Positions 25,421-34,070 of a stretch of 64,000 nucleotides of DNA are shown piece after piece (position 1 is the stretch's first letter; every line of letters begins with the position of its first letter). The notes under the pieces are model-generated. The model was not told where the DNA came from. It worked only from the letters and a program-made list of their open reading frames with translations, and did not search any database. The position numbers and the translations under genes are program-made. Origin of the DNA: Micrococcales bacterium 31B (GTDB taxonomy: Bacteria; Actinomycetota; Actinomycetes; Actinomycetales; Dermabacteraceae); assembly GCA_022803075.1 (NCBI GenBank), contig JAFFTF010000006.1, positions 248,251-312,250 of the forward strand, written 5' to 3'.

Positions 25421-28400
25421 TCAGCGGTAGGTCAGCAGGGCGCGCAGGTCGGTGTCGCTCAGCTCGACGAGGGATTCGGCGCCGCCCCCGAGCACGCTGT
25501 CGGCGAGCTGGGCCTTTTCGGCCATGACGGCAGCGATGCGCTCCTCGAGGGTGCCGACGCAGACGAGGCGGTGAACCTGCACCGAGCGGGTCTGGCCGAT
25601 CCGGTAGGCGCGGTCGGTGGCCTGGTCTTCGACTGCGGGGTTCCACCAGCGATCGAAGTGAATGACGTGCTCGGCGTGGGTGAGGTTCAGGCCCGTGCCG
25701 GCGGCCTTGAGGCTCAGCACGAAGACGTCGCACTCGCCCGCCTGGAACGCCCGCACCATGGCCTCGCGGCGGGGGACGGGGGTTGAACCGTGTAAAAACT
25801 GGGTGCGGAGGCCGCTGGCGGCAAGGTGCCGCTCCAGCAGTGCCCCCATACGTGCGTATTGGGTGAAGAGCAGGGCGGCTTGCCCCTCGGCGCGCATCGC
25901 CGACAGCAACTCGTCGAGCAGCAGTACCTTGCCCGAACGCGACGCGAATGAACCACCACCCGCCTCGCGCGTGAACAACTCGGGGTGATCGCAGACCTGC
26001 TTCAGACTCGTCAGCAACTTCAGCACGAGCCCGCGCCGATGGATCCCCTTGACCTCCTCAATGCGAGCCATGGCCTCCCGCAGGGTCGCCTCATACAGGG
26101 CCACTTGCTCCCGCGTCAGATCGACAAACTGATCGGTCAGCACCTTGTCGGGAAGCTCGGGCGCAATGCCTGGGTCCGACTTTCGCCTCCTCAGCACGAA
26201 CGGTGCAATCAACTTCTTAAATCTCAGCAACAACTCGGCGTCATGGTCCTCGTCCGGCGACCGACGCTCAATGGGCCCCGCCCACACCGAGCGAAAATAC
26301 TTCAGCGTGCCGAGCAGACCCGGAACGGCCCAATCCAGCAGCGACCACAGTTCGCTCAAGTTGTTCTCGACCGGCGTGCCCGTGAGTGCCACCCGCCCGC
26401 AGCGCGCCGACCCACCCAGTGCGCGCAACGCCTTCGACACCTTGGCGTGCGGATTCTTCACATGCTGCGCCTCGTCCGCCACCACCAGACCCCACGGCAC
26501 GGCGGCCAACTTATCGGCATCGCGCTGCATGGTCGCGTACGTGGTCAACACGAAACCGCCGCCCTCTACATCGTCGAGATGGCGCCGCGGTCCGTGAAAG
26601 CGCCGCGCGGGCAACCCCGGCGCGAACCGGCGGATCTCGTGCTCCCACGTGCCCAGCAGCGAGGCCGGGCACACGATCAGGGAGGGGCGGCTGGGACGGG
26701 CCCCCGAGGCGTCCGACCCTCGGGCCCCCGGATGTGGCAGGGTCGCGTGCCCCTGCTCCATTCGATGCAGGTGCAACGCAATTACCGTGATGGTCTTGCC
26801 AAGACCCATGTCGTCGGCCAGCACGGCGCCGAGGCCGCGGCCCGTGAGCGCGGCGAGCCAGCGCAGACCGGCCAGCTGATACTCGCGCAGGGTGCCGTGC
26901 AGGCCCCGTGGCGGCTCGACCTCTGCCTCCGCGCCGAAGTCCAGGTGCCCGATCTTTTGGAGGCTCTCCATGTAGTCGAGCATGGTCTGATCGGGCTCGA
27001 CCGGCTGCGGGCGGCCCTCCTCCGCGAGCACTCCCGACAGCGCCGACTCCATCGCCTCGAGCGGCTGCAGGGAACGCAACACCCGGCGGCGGGCCTTCGC
27101 CACCACCGCGGGGTCCAACACCACCCATTCATTGCGCAGTCGCACGAGCGGTCGCTGCGCCTCGGCCAGCTGGTCCATCTCCTCGGGGGTGAGCGGATCG
27201 CCCCCCAGCGCAATGCGCCACTGCAGTTCGAAGGCGCCCAGGCCCGCGAACAGAGAATCCGACTTCACCTCGTCTTTCTCGCGCACCGCGCCCTTCGCGG
27301 AGCCCGGAGCGCGGGCCGCCACCGTCAGCGAGGTGGCGAGGTTGCGGGACAGTTCTTTGGGCCAGTGCACGGGAAAACCCACCGATTGCAGCCGCGTGGC
27401 ACCGCTCACCAGCAGGTCGTCGAGTTCTTCCGCGCGCAGTTCGAGGCTGTCGGGCGTGGGGCCCGAGCCCAGGAGTTGCAGGGGCTGCCAACGCTGCCCG
27501 GCCCTGCGCAACTCGGCTCGCACGCGCGCGTGCGCATCGAAACCGTAGCCGTGATTCGCGTTCAGCAGCACCACCTCGGCGTCCCGCACCTCTCCCGGGC
27601 GGGCGGTCGAGTGAATTTGGGCGGTCAGGGTGAACGGCAGGTTGCGCTCCATCGCCTCCGCGAGGTCTACGTGCTCGCCCGAGAGCCAACCCTTGCGGTC
27701 GGTGTCGGCGGCAGCGTCGGGGCGTGCGAGGCGCGGGAGGTCCACCCGAAAAGAAAGCGTGATGTGCCCGCTCGCGCGCTCCTCGACCTGGCGCATCAGG
27801 TCGGTGCGGATCTTGCCTCGTTGTGCGCGACGAAACGGCGATCCGGGGCGTGGCGCATTCGCCACCGGCGCGTCGTCGAGGGGTAGCTGTTGTTGCTTCG
27901 CGGTATCCAGTTCGCGTTGCAGGTGGCGCGCGCGCTCGCGGGCGGCGCTGGCCGTGGCTAGGGCGGCCTCGCCGCCGCGCGGCAGAGCGTTCGCGCTGCC
28001 GGTGGTATCGGCCATGGCGTCGAGAAAGGCCATCACCAGCCCGGTTGCGGTGAGGGGGTCGAGATCGGACGCCGCGGCGGCCACTTGGCGCGCCACCTCG
28101 CCGATGGCCTTGACGTCCACCGCCGTGTAGGGTCCCATCCTGAGCACGGGGGCGGCGGCGGGCGCGGGGGTTGATCCGCCGGGGTCGGTGCTGGGGGTCG
28201 GTGCGGGCGTCGGTGCGGGCGTCTCGAAGTAGGCGGTGCGGGCCACGAATTGCAGGCCCATCTGGGCCGCGCGGGCCCAGGCGATGACGGAGGCGGAGGC
28301 CGACTCGGGGCGGCGCCGCGCGAGGCTAAAGACACCATGCATCTGGGCGAGGGTCACGACTACGGGGCTCTCGCCCAGGGCGATGAAACGCGCGTCTCGG

Positions 28401-28486
28401 GGCAGGTCAGCCTCGTGAAAGGTCACGGGGCGAGCGGCGACCTGTTCGACATGTTGGGGGGTGAGGCTCGCGTAGGTAGGTCGCAT
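25421..28486 (-). CDS. SNF2-family DEAD/DEAH-box ATPase
   Basis: A DNA translocase of 1021 residues. The N-terminal 500 residues are poorly conserved and contain a Pro/Ala-rich linker (about 95-115). The ATPase core follows, with Walker A in DDMGLGKT (about residue 560), DEAQH as motif II (about 670), TGTPVENN as motif III, then a helicase C domain with LSLKAAGTGLNLT, and QATDRAYRIGQ (read as DQATDRAYRIGQ) as motif VI. It resembles bacterial HepA/RapA-like or stand-alone SNF2 proteins thought to remodel protein-DNA or RNA polymerase complexes. No nuclease, methyltransferase or other defence gene lies next to it, so I see no sign that it belongs to a restriction or DISARM-type system. The start ATG has a poor ribosome-binding site. 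Confidence 0.92.
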   Translation of the reverse strand: MRPTYASLTPQHVEQVAARPVTFHEADLPRDARFIALGESPVVVTLAQMHGVFSLARRRPESASASVIAWARAAQMGLQFVARTAYFETPAPTPAPTPSTDPGGSTPAPAAAPVLRMGPYTAVDVKAIGEVARQVAAAASDLDPLTATGLVMAFLDAMADTTGSANALPRGGEAALATASAARERARHLQRELDTAKQQQLPLDDAPVANAPRPGSPFRRAQRGKIRTDLMRQVEERASGHITLSFRVDLPRLARPDAAADTDRKGWLSGEHVDLAEAMERNLPFTLTAQIHSTARPGEVRDAEVVLLNANHGYGFDAHARVRAELRRAGQRWQPLQLLGSGPTPDSLELRAEELDDLLVSGATRLQSVGFPVHWPKELSRNLATSLTVAARAPGSAKGAVREKDEVKSDSLFAGLGAFELQWRIALGGDPLTPEEMDQLAEAQRPLVRLRNEWVVLDPAVVAKARRRVLRSLQPLEAMESALSGVLAEEGRPQPVEPDQTMLDYMESLQKIGHLDFGAEAEVEPPRGLHGTLREYQLAGLRWLAALTGRGLGAVLADDMGLGKTITVIALHLHRMEQGHATLPHPGARGSDASGARPSRPSLIVCPASLLGTWEHEIRRFAPGLPARRFHGPRRHLDDVEGGGFVLTTYATMQRDADKLAAVPWGLVVADEAQHVKNPHAKVSKALRALGGSARCGRVALTGTPVENNLSELWSLLDWAVPGLLGTLKYFRSVWAGPIERRSPDEDHDAELLLRFKKLIAPFVLRRRKSDPGIAPELPDKVLTDQFVDLTREQVALYEATLREAMARIEEVKGIHRRGLVLKLLTSLKQVCDHPELFTREAGGGSFASRSGKVLLLDELLSAMRAEGQAALLFTQYARMGALLERHLAASGLRTQFLHGSTPVPRREAMVRAFQAGECDVFVLSLKAAGTGLNLTHAEHVIHFDRWWNPAVEDQATDRAYRIGQTRSVQVHRLVCVGTLEERIAAVMAEKAQLADSVLGGGAESLVELSDTDLRALLTYR

Positions 28487-28512
28487 GCAGTCATTCTAGG
28501 GCCCGAATCGTC

Positions 28513-28558
28513 GGGCCTGATCAGGCCCAGATCGGGCCCAGATCGGGCCCAGATCGGG
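28513..28558. repeat. 16-bp palindrome followed by three 11-bp tandem repeats
   Basis: GGGCCTGATCAGGCCC (28513-28528) is a perfect palindrome. It runs into three exact copies of CCCAGATCGGG (28526-28558) and a degenerate fourth. The block lies in the 141-base gap between the SGNH hydrolase gene and the SNF2 gene, 27 bases upstream of the SNF2 start. It may be the terminator of the former, an operator of the latter, or both. Confidence 0.6.
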
Positions 28559-28627
28559 CCAGGGCCCGGCCCGCGCTCGGCTCTGGCGCAGACCGTGAGG
28601 ATCATCCGGACGCGGGCCTGCGGGTGG

Positions 28628-29266
28628 CTAGGATTCGAGATCGAAGACGCTGAGAACGGCGTTGGCGAGCACCTTGTGACCGGCGGGCGTGGGGTGTACC
28701 CCATCGCCGGCGATGGCGGCCATGCCGCGTAAAGAGGCCGCCTGACTCATCGCCGAATCCAACCCGACCAGAGGCAGGTCGTATTTCTGCGCAAGTCGGC
28801 GCACGGCCTGAATCTTCGCGTCGAGATCGCTGCGCCACAGCCACATCTCGTCGCGAACGCACAGCATGAACGGTTCAATCAGCACGATCTGGGTCGAGGA
28901 CTTTTCGGTGAGCTTGTACAGGATGCGATCGTAGCCGCCCTCGAAGGCAATGGCCGAGGTGGGGTCGTTGTTGTCGAAGGCCCGCCACATGTCGTTGATG
29001 CCGATCATGATGGTGACGATGTCGGGGTTGAGGTCGAGGGCGTCTTGCTTCCAGCGTTCCTCGAGGTTGCGCACGCGATTGCCGGAGACGCCGCGATTGA
29101 CGAACGTCAACTCGTGATCGGGTAGGGCGAGCGACAGGCTTTCGACCAGGTTACGCACGTAGCCGTAGCCCAGGCCTTGCGGGTCGTTCAGCCGACTCGC
29201 GTCCGTGATCGAATCGCCTTGAAACAGGATTGTCGAACGGGGGTGTATTCGAACGCGGTGTGCCAT
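28628..29266 (-). CDS. SGNH/GDSL-family hydrolase
   Basis: An esterase or lipase-like hydrolase of 212 residues without a signal peptide. All four blocks are seen: Ser19 in GDSIT (block I), the Gly in NRGVSGNRV (block II), Asn in GINDMW (block III), and Asp188/His191 in DGVHPTPAGH (block V). It resembles cytoplasmic GDSL proteins active on acetylated sugars or short esters; substrate is unknown. The ATG has GGAGG six bases upstream. Upstream is an AT-rich stretch (29280-29345) that could hold its promoter. Confidence 0.9.
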   Translation of the reverse strand: MAHRVRIHPRSTILFQGDSITDASRLNDPQGLGYGYVRNLVESLSLALPDHELTFVNRGVSGNRVRNLEERWKQDALDLNPDIVTIMIGINDMWRAFDNNDPTSAIAFEGGYDRILYKLTEKSSTQIVLIEPFMLCVRDEMWLWRSDLDAKIQAVRRLAQKYDLPLVGLDSAMSQAASLRGMAAIAGDGVHPTPAGHKVLANAVLSVFDLES

Positions 29267-29347
29267 CGTTCCTCCGGGGCAGATTACTCAAATCTCGCAG
29301 TTTCGGTTAATTAAATAGTACAACATACGCGAGAACTTCACATAAAA

Positions 29348-29382
29348 AATCGATCCGGTCGCGAATTGCGACCGGATCGATT
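29348..29382 (-). terminator. Intrinsic terminator of the LLM flavoprotein gene
   Basis: AATCGATCCGGTCGC and its exact complement form a 15-bp stem with a 5-base loop just after the LLM gene. On the minus strand it is followed by a run of T (positions 29347-29344), so it is a classic terminator. Confidence 0.92.
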
Positions 29383-29389
29383 CAAGTGC

Positions 29390-30382
29390 TTAGTTTGTGA
29401 GTAGTGGAATTACCTGTTCGTCGAACTGCCGCATGCCATCCTGGATGGTGGCAGCTTCGGGAAAATAGGTTATGAAATATGACGAGCCCGCCGCCTGGTA
29501 GGGGCGAAGGGCGTCGGCAATCTGCTCGGCTGTGCCACGCAGACAGTCGGACTCCTGCAAAACTTTCCTGCCAAAGTCCGTCGGGAGCGCCTTCGCGGCG
29601 CGCTCGTTGTGTGCGTCAAACTTCTGTTGGGCCTCGGCTTCGGTCTCGCCGATCACGATGTTGAACGAGGTCGAGTTTGTGAGCGTCGCCGGGTCACGAT
29701 CGAAGGTCTCGCAGTGCGCCCGAACGACGTCGAGCTTCGCCGAAAACTCCTCCACGGTGCCCGTGAAATTCGTGGCAGCGCCCCACTGCGCGGCGTACTT
29801 TAGCGTGCGAGTGACGCCGCCTCCCGCGATCCACAGGGGGATCCCGCCCTCCTGCAGGGGCTTCGGCTGGCAAATGGCGCCGTCGGTTGAGAAGATCTTG
29901 CCCGAGTAGGTGCTGATGCCGTCCTGCCACATCTGGCGCATGATCTGCAGCCCCTCGCGCAGCGCGCTGATGCGGTCGCCCGTGCCGGGGAACCCGTAGC
30001 CATAGGCCCGCCACTCGTGCTCATACCAGCCAGCGCCGATGCCGAAGTTCACGCGACCCCCCGAGATGAGGTCCACCGTGGCGGCCACCTTGGCGAGGTA
30101 GGCCGGGTTGCGGTACCCCATGCAGGTGCACATTTGGCCGAGTCGCACTCGCGAGGTTGACGCGGCCAGGGCCGCCATGAGGGTCCAGGCCTCGTGGGTC
30201 GCGTCCTCGGTGGGGGCGGGGACCGTGTGAAAGTGGTCGTAGACCCAGACAGAATCAAATTGGGTGTCGTCGGCGACCCGCGCCACCTGCAGCATCGCCT
30301 CCCACTGCTCGGCGGGGGGTACATCGACCAGGTCGAGGCGCCAGCCCTGCGGGATGAATACGCCAAACTTCGTTGCGCTCAT
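29390..30382 (-). CDS. LLM-class F420-type oxidoreductase
   Basis: A TIM-barrel flavin- or F420-dependent oxidoreductase of 330 residues from the luciferase-like monooxygenase superfamily. Motifs include VWVYDHFHTVP near residue 50, RVRLGQMCTCMGYRNPAYLAK and GGRVNFGIGAGWYEHEWRAYG, which resemble F420-dependent members of actinobacteria. The start ATG at 30382 (MSATKFGVF) follows AAGGAG; an upstream in-frame ATG would put this site inside the gene. Substrate is unknown. A short Arg-rich reading frame with its own ribosome-binding site lies in its leader, and a strong terminator follows the gene. Confidence 0.85.
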   Translation of the reverse strand: MSATKFGVFIPQGWRLDLVDVPPAEQWEAMLQVARVADDTQFDSVWVYDHFHTVPAPTEDATHEAWTLMAALAASTSRVRLGQMCTCMGYRNPAYLAKVAATVDLISGGRVNFGIGAGWYEHEWRAYGYGFPGTGDRISALREGLQIMRQMWQDGISTYSGKIFSTDGAICQPKPLQEGGIPLWIAGGGVTRTLKYAAQWGAATNFTGTVEEFSAKLDVVRAHCETFDRDPATLTNSTSFNIVIGETEAEAQQKFDAHNERAAKALPTDFGRKVLQESDCLRGTAEQIADALRPYQAAGSSYFITYFPEAATIQDGMRQFDEQVIPLLTN

Positions 30383-30421
30383 GGTTCTCCTTTTGGCCTT
30401 GGCGGCCGCAGCGTACATTGC

Positions 30422-30469
30422 CTAGCGCACAAATCGATGCGCTCGCGAAAATGGTACTCGCCGCCTCAT
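30422..30469 (-). CDS. Possible 15-residue Arg-rich leader peptide
   Basis: ATG at 30469 opens a short frame, MRRRVPFSRAHRFVR, ending in TAG, with GAAAGGA four bases upstream. It ends 39 bases before the LLM start on the same strand. Six of 15 residues are Arg. Actinobacterial sulfur-metabolism genes often have leader peptides with an RRHVD-like motif, and some LLM enzymes act in sulfur use, but this sequence matches that motif only loosely. The remaining sequence from 30470 to 30729 shows nothing I can name. Confidence 0.3.
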   Translation of the reverse strand: MRRRVPFSRAHRFVR

Positions 30470-30729
30470 AAAATCCTTTCAACTTCGCACAAGTTGACGT
30501 GGTTTTTGCAGTCGGACGCGAGGTCGGCCCGTTCGCGTGCCCGCCCATCCCGGCGCTGTGCGCCTCCTGGAAGCGAGGCTAATAAAGCCCTAGTGCCGCC
30601 CGAAAATCCTGCGTCGCTGCCGTGAACATGCCGTGCAGGCAGAGTCACGTTGTGAAAATCTTGCGGGTTTTGGCGCGGCGGCGTGCCTCCGGGATGAGCG
30701 CTCGGGCGGCAGCGCATAGGGTGGGAGCC

Positions 30730-30990
30730 ATGTCATTTATCGCTTTCACCATTCTTGGCCTCATCGTCAGCGCCATCGCACGACGCATCGTTCCCGGTGC
30801 CCGTCGCGAGGGCTGTATCACGTCGATCTTGCTCGGCATCGTCGGCGCCAACCTCGGTGGCTGGATCGGCTCTCGAGTTTTCGGCACCGACCTGGGGCAA
30901 TTCTTTGAACTGCGGACGTGGCTGCTGGCCCTCCTGGGCACCGCGATCCTCGTGTTTGTCTGGCGTCTCATCTGGGGCCGCTTGCGCTGA
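30730..30990 (+). CDS. GlsB/YeaQ/YmgE-family membrane protein
   Basis: A small three-helix membrane protein (86 residues) of the transglycosylase-associated/GlsB family, linked to stress response. The glycine-zipper pattern is visible (LLGIVGANLGGWIGSRVFG). The ATG at 30730 has GGGAG upstream. An open frame extends upstream, but that part is not like the family. Confidence 0.83.
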   Translation: MSFIAFTILGLIVSAIARRIVPGARREGCITSILLGIVGANLGGWIGSRVFGTDLGQFFELRTWLLALLGTAILVFVWRLIWGRLR

Positions 30991-31065
30991 TTTCGCAATC
31001 TCCCGGCGTGCCCGTTAGGCTATACGAGCCTGCTTCGGCAGGCGCGGCCGCATGCGAGTGGCCAC

Positions 31066-31138
31066 GGGCCTTTAGCTCAGCTGGTAGAGCTCCGGACTTT
31101 TAATCCGTTGGTCGCGGGTTCGAGCCCCGCAGGGCCCA
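31066..31138 (+). tRNA. tRNA-Lys (anticodon TTT)
   Basis: The sequence folds into a cloverleaf. The acceptor arm GGGCCTT pairs with AGGGCCC, the D-loop contains AGCTCAGCTGGTAGAGC, the anticodon loop is CTTTTAA with TTT at 31099-31101, and the T-arm is GCGGG-TTCGAGC-CCCGC. The discriminator base is A. The 3' CCA is not encoded. A -10-like TAGGCTATA element lies about 45 bases upstream. Confidence 0.96.
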
Positions 31139-31145
31139 CTAAACT

Positions 31146-31187
31146 CAGTGGCCGACCTGGTTTCATCCCAGGTCGGCCACTGTTTTT
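31146..31187 (+). terminator. Intrinsic terminator of tRNA-Lys
   Basis: CAGTGGCCGACCTGG and its exact complement form a 15-bp stem with a 7-base loop, followed by TTTTT. It starts 8 bases after the tRNA. Confidence 0.94.
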
Positions 31188-31269
31188 ATGGGCCCGGCTC
31201 GTGCCATAAAGTCCAGCCCCGGAGCCCGTATCGACCGGCACGCGCATCGCGACGTGGCACGATACGTGC

Positions 31270-32352
31270 ATGCAGACTTCGCCGCAGCCGCACCCCGGGC
31301 AACCGAATATTCCCCTCGTCGCCGCGCCCATGGCCGGCGGGCCCAGCACCCCGGCATTGGTTCGCGCTGCCGTCGCCGCAGGTGCCACGGCCTTCCTCGC
31401 GGGCGGGTACAAGACCGCCGCGGCGCTGGAGGCCGAGATCAAGGCCGTGCGCGACATTTTGCCCCGTGTCGGAGTCAACCTGTTCGTGCCTCCCTTCGAC
31501 GCGGCGGGGCGAGCCACCGGCCAGCACCTCAGCCGCGAAACGGCGGGGGCCTTCGCGGCCTACGCGCGAGCCCTCGCCCCCGAGGCGGCAGCGCTCGGGG
31601 TCGAACTCGACCCCCGCCCCGTCGAGGACGACTCAGACTTCTGGGAAGCCAAACTCGACCTGCTCGAATCCATGCGGGTGCCGCTCGTGTCGCTCACCTT
31701 TGGCCTCCCGCCCGCAGCGGACGTGCGTCGTCTGCAGCGTGTCGGCAGCCGGGTCTATGCGACCGTCACCACCCCCGGTGAAGCCGACACGGCGCTCGCC
31801 CTCGGAGTCGACGGCCTGGTGGTCCAGGGAACCGGCGCCGGGGGCCACAGTGCCACCCATGACCCCGCGCGTCCGGTTACGGCCCACGCGACGGCAGACC
31901 TCGTGCGTGACATCGCCGCCCGCACGCGCGTTCCTCTCATCGGCGCGGGCGGCGTGGCCAGCGCGGCCGATGTCGAGAGCATTCTGGACGCCGGGGCCAC
32001 CAGCGTCGCGGTCGGCACGCTTCTGCTGCTGGCCCGGGAGGCTGGCACCAACCCCACCCATCGGGCCGCCCTCGCCGCGGCGGTGGCGGGGGAGCGCCCC
32101 GCCGAGACCGCGCTGACCTCAGCGTTCACGGGCCGACCCGCCCGCGCCCTCAACAACCGGTTCATGCGCGACCACGATGCGGCGGCGCCGCTCGCCTACC
32201 CCGCGGTGCATCACCTCACGCGGTCGTTGCGGCAGGCGGCCGCAGCCGCGGGGGACGCCGAGAGGCTGCACCTGTGGGCGGGAGAGGGCGTCGCGGCGGT
32301 GCGGGAGGGCACGGCGGGCGAGATCCTGCGCGGGCTGGTACCGGCCCGTTAG
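31270..32352 (+). CDS. Nitronate monooxygenase family protein
   Basis: An FMN-dependent TIM-barrel enzyme of 360 residues (2-nitropropane dioxygenase family). Typical features are the start IPLVAAPMAGGPSTPALV, the glycine-rich strand VQGTGAGGHSATHD with the His that acts as catalytic base in the family, and LIGAGGVASAADVESILDAGA for phosphate binding. These enzymes detoxify nitronates such as propionate 3-nitronate; other members reduce quinones or enoyl groups. No ribosome-binding site is visible before the ATG; CACGAT six bases upstream is a weak candidate -10 for a leaderless start. Confidence 0.88.
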   Translation: MQTSPQPHPGQPNIPLVAAPMAGGPSTPALVRAAVAAGATAFLAGGYKTAAALEAEIKAVRDILPRVGVNLFVPPFDAAGRATGQHLSRETAGAFAAYARALAPEAAALGVELDPRPVEDDSDFWEAKLDLLESMRVPLVSLTFGLPPAADVRRLQRVGSRVYATVTTPGEADTALALGVDGLVVQGTGAGGHSATHDPARPVTAHATADLVRDIAARTRVPLIGAGGVASAADVESILDAGATSVAVGTLLLLAREAGTNPTHRAALAAAVAGERPAETALTSAFTGRPARALNNRFMRDHDAAAPLAYPAVHHLTRSLRQAAAAAGDAERLHLWAGEGVAAVREGTAGEILRGLVPAR

Positions 32353-32414
32353 CGAGGACGGGCCCACGGAGCGTCCGCAATCACCCACCGCACGGCGCCG
32401 CCGCCGGGTGAGCG

Positions 32415-33986
32415 CTAAAACCGCGAACTGCCGCCGGAACCCGAAAAGCTGCCGCCGCCGCTGAAACCGCCGCTACTGCCGGAGCCGGAACTCGATTGCC
32501 GCGCTGCTGCCGACGCGACCGTATAGCCCGTGATCAGGGCGGCCGTGGGCGTGAATTGCGAGCCCGCCGTCATGACGCCGCCACCGTAGTTGTACCCGCC
32601 GAAGTAGCCTCCGCCGTAACTCCAGGTGGTGCGCCCACTCATGGCACTGCGGGCGCGCTCGCGACCAGCGGCATTGCGGGAGACCTGCTCCATCATGACG
32701 CCGACGTGACTATTCTGCGCCTGCTGAAATTTCGTGGCGAGGTCACGCAGCTGGACGAGGGCCGCGTCGGGTGCGAGCTGGCGGCGCTCCACGAGGTTGG
32801 GCAGATTGTGTACACCCTGCGTGAGTTCGACCGCCGCACTGCGCAGGTATTGGGCCGTGGGGGAGGCTGCCGTCGCGCGAGACTTGCCGATCAGTGCCTC
32901 CACCTGATCGGCCGATTCGACCAGGTCACGGCACTGATCGAGCCAGCTATTCTGCCACCCGGGAACCTGATTGAGAATGTCGTTGGTGGCGTCCACGCGC
33001 TTTTCGAGGCCTGCGGCCGCCTCCGTGATGGTGCACAGGTCGCGCACCTCCTGCAGGTATTTTCCGGGCAGCTTGTCGTTCTTTCGCAACCCGGCCAACT
33101 CGGACACCCGCTGCGTGGCCTGGCGATACACCGTGTCGAATCGGCGCACGTCGTCGCGCACCTGCATCGCCACGGCAGAGGATTCCGGCAACGTATTGGC
33201 GTTCACATCCATCTCGCCCAGCCGAAACGACAGGTCGGAATACGTGGCCTCCGCCTCGCGCAGCAGGCGGGTGGCCTCGCTCGTGCGGCGTCGCGACACC
33301 AGCGCGATGATGGTGCCCGCGCCGCCACCAACCACTGCCGCGGCGCCGCCGCCGACAATGACGGCATGGTTTGCCTCGAAAAATGTCTTCTGCCGTGGAG
33401 TGTAGACGCCATCGGCCGAGAGGTTGCCGTCTCCAATGGCGCCGTCAGCGTACACGTCCGCGGCGACGCGGGCGGCGTCGATCATGCCATCAGACCACCG
33501 GTTCTCTCGGAACGCGGGCTTCGCCGAGTCGAGCACCGTGGTCAGCGAGTCGCCCTCGAGGTGCAGATCTTCGCCCATATAGGCGCCGTTAATCCGGGCC
33601 ACGGGGTCAACGGCAAGAATCAACAGTCCCTCACGAAACTTGTCAGGATTGCTCGTCGACCGCCATTCGGGGTGCTCGCCCAGGGCCTGATCCCGCACGT
33701 AATCGTTGAGGGCCCGGTCTTCCCTGCTGCCCGTCGCCGCCGCGAGTACGACGATGCTGATCTCGCGCGGGTACTCAATTTTCGAGACGGACTCCTGCAC
33801 CTCGGCGGAGTTCAAAATGCCCGCCGAGTCGACGACAGTGACTTCGGTCGGACGCGTCGCGGCCCCCGTCGTGAGGGCATGTGCGGCTGGCGGCAGATAC
33901 AGGCTGGCCGCACCGAGAACCCACGCGGCGACCAGCAGGGCGCATAGGCGCAGGATTACGGGACGGGTCGTGAGGAGGAACTTCAT
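32415..33986 (-). CDS. DUF5129 family membrane-anchored protein (first copy)
   Basis: A 523-residue exported protein. A signal peptide or anchor covers residues 10-38, followed by an extracytoplasmic TPM-like domain (about 45-195, with EHPEWRST and REGLLILAVDP). One membrane helix follows (about 210-232), then a long helical cytoplasmic region, and a Gly/Ser-rich tail with YGGGYFGGYNYGGG. DUF5129 proteins are typical of Micrococcales and have no assigned function. A paralogue with the same domain order follows upstream, 84 bases away on the same strand. TAGGCT lies six bases before the ATG, suggesting a leaderless mRNA. Confidence 0.8.
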   Translation of the reverse strand: MKFLLTTRPVILRLCALLVAAWVLGAASLYLPPAAHALTTGAATRPTEVTVVDSAGILNSAEVQESVSKIEYPREISIVVLAAATGSREDRALNDYVRDQALGEHPEWRSTSNPDKFREGLLILAVDPVARINGAYMGEDLHLEGDSLTTVLDSAKPAFRENRWSDGMIDAARVAADVYADGAIGDGNLSADGVYTPRQKTFFEANHAVIVGGGAAAVVGGGAGTIIALVSRRRTSEATRLLREAEATYSDLSFRLGEMDVNANTLPESSAVAMQVRDDVRRFDTVYRQATQRVSELAGLRKNDKLPGKYLQEVRDLCTITEAAAGLEKRVDATNDILNQVPGWQNSWLDQCRDLVESADQVEALIGKSRATAASPTAQYLRSAAVELTQGVHNLPNLVERRQLAPDAALVQLRDLATKFQQAQNSHVGVMMEQVSRNAAGRERARSAMSGRTTWSYGGGYFGGYNYGGGVMTAGSQFTPTAALITGYTVASAAARQSSSGSGSSGGFSGGGSFSGSGGSSRF

Positions 33987-33992
33987 GAGATC

Positions 33993-33998
33993 AGCCTA
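33993..33998 (-). promoter_or_regulatory. -10 element of a leaderless promoter (first DUF5129 gene)
   Basis: TAGGCT, identical to the element before the PAP2-like gene, lies six bases before the ATG at 33986. It gives this gene its own promoter, separate from its paralogue. Confidence 0.5.
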
Positions 33999-34070
33999 CG
34001 GTTCGAGGGGGACGTTGGCGAGAGACACCAGTGGACAGATGTGACCACGCTGAGCGCCACTGCGCTGGGT

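Noticed and set aside
25985-27886. 633-codon open frame opposite the SNF2 gene
   Set aside because: Its composition (Arg, His, Gln) and exact opposition to conserved helicase motifs mark it as a shadow.
25421-28486. SNF2 gene as part of a defence island
   Set aside because: There is no neighbouring methyltransferase, nuclease, phospholipase or Z1/DUF partner; the neighbours are a transporter and a GDSL hydrolase.
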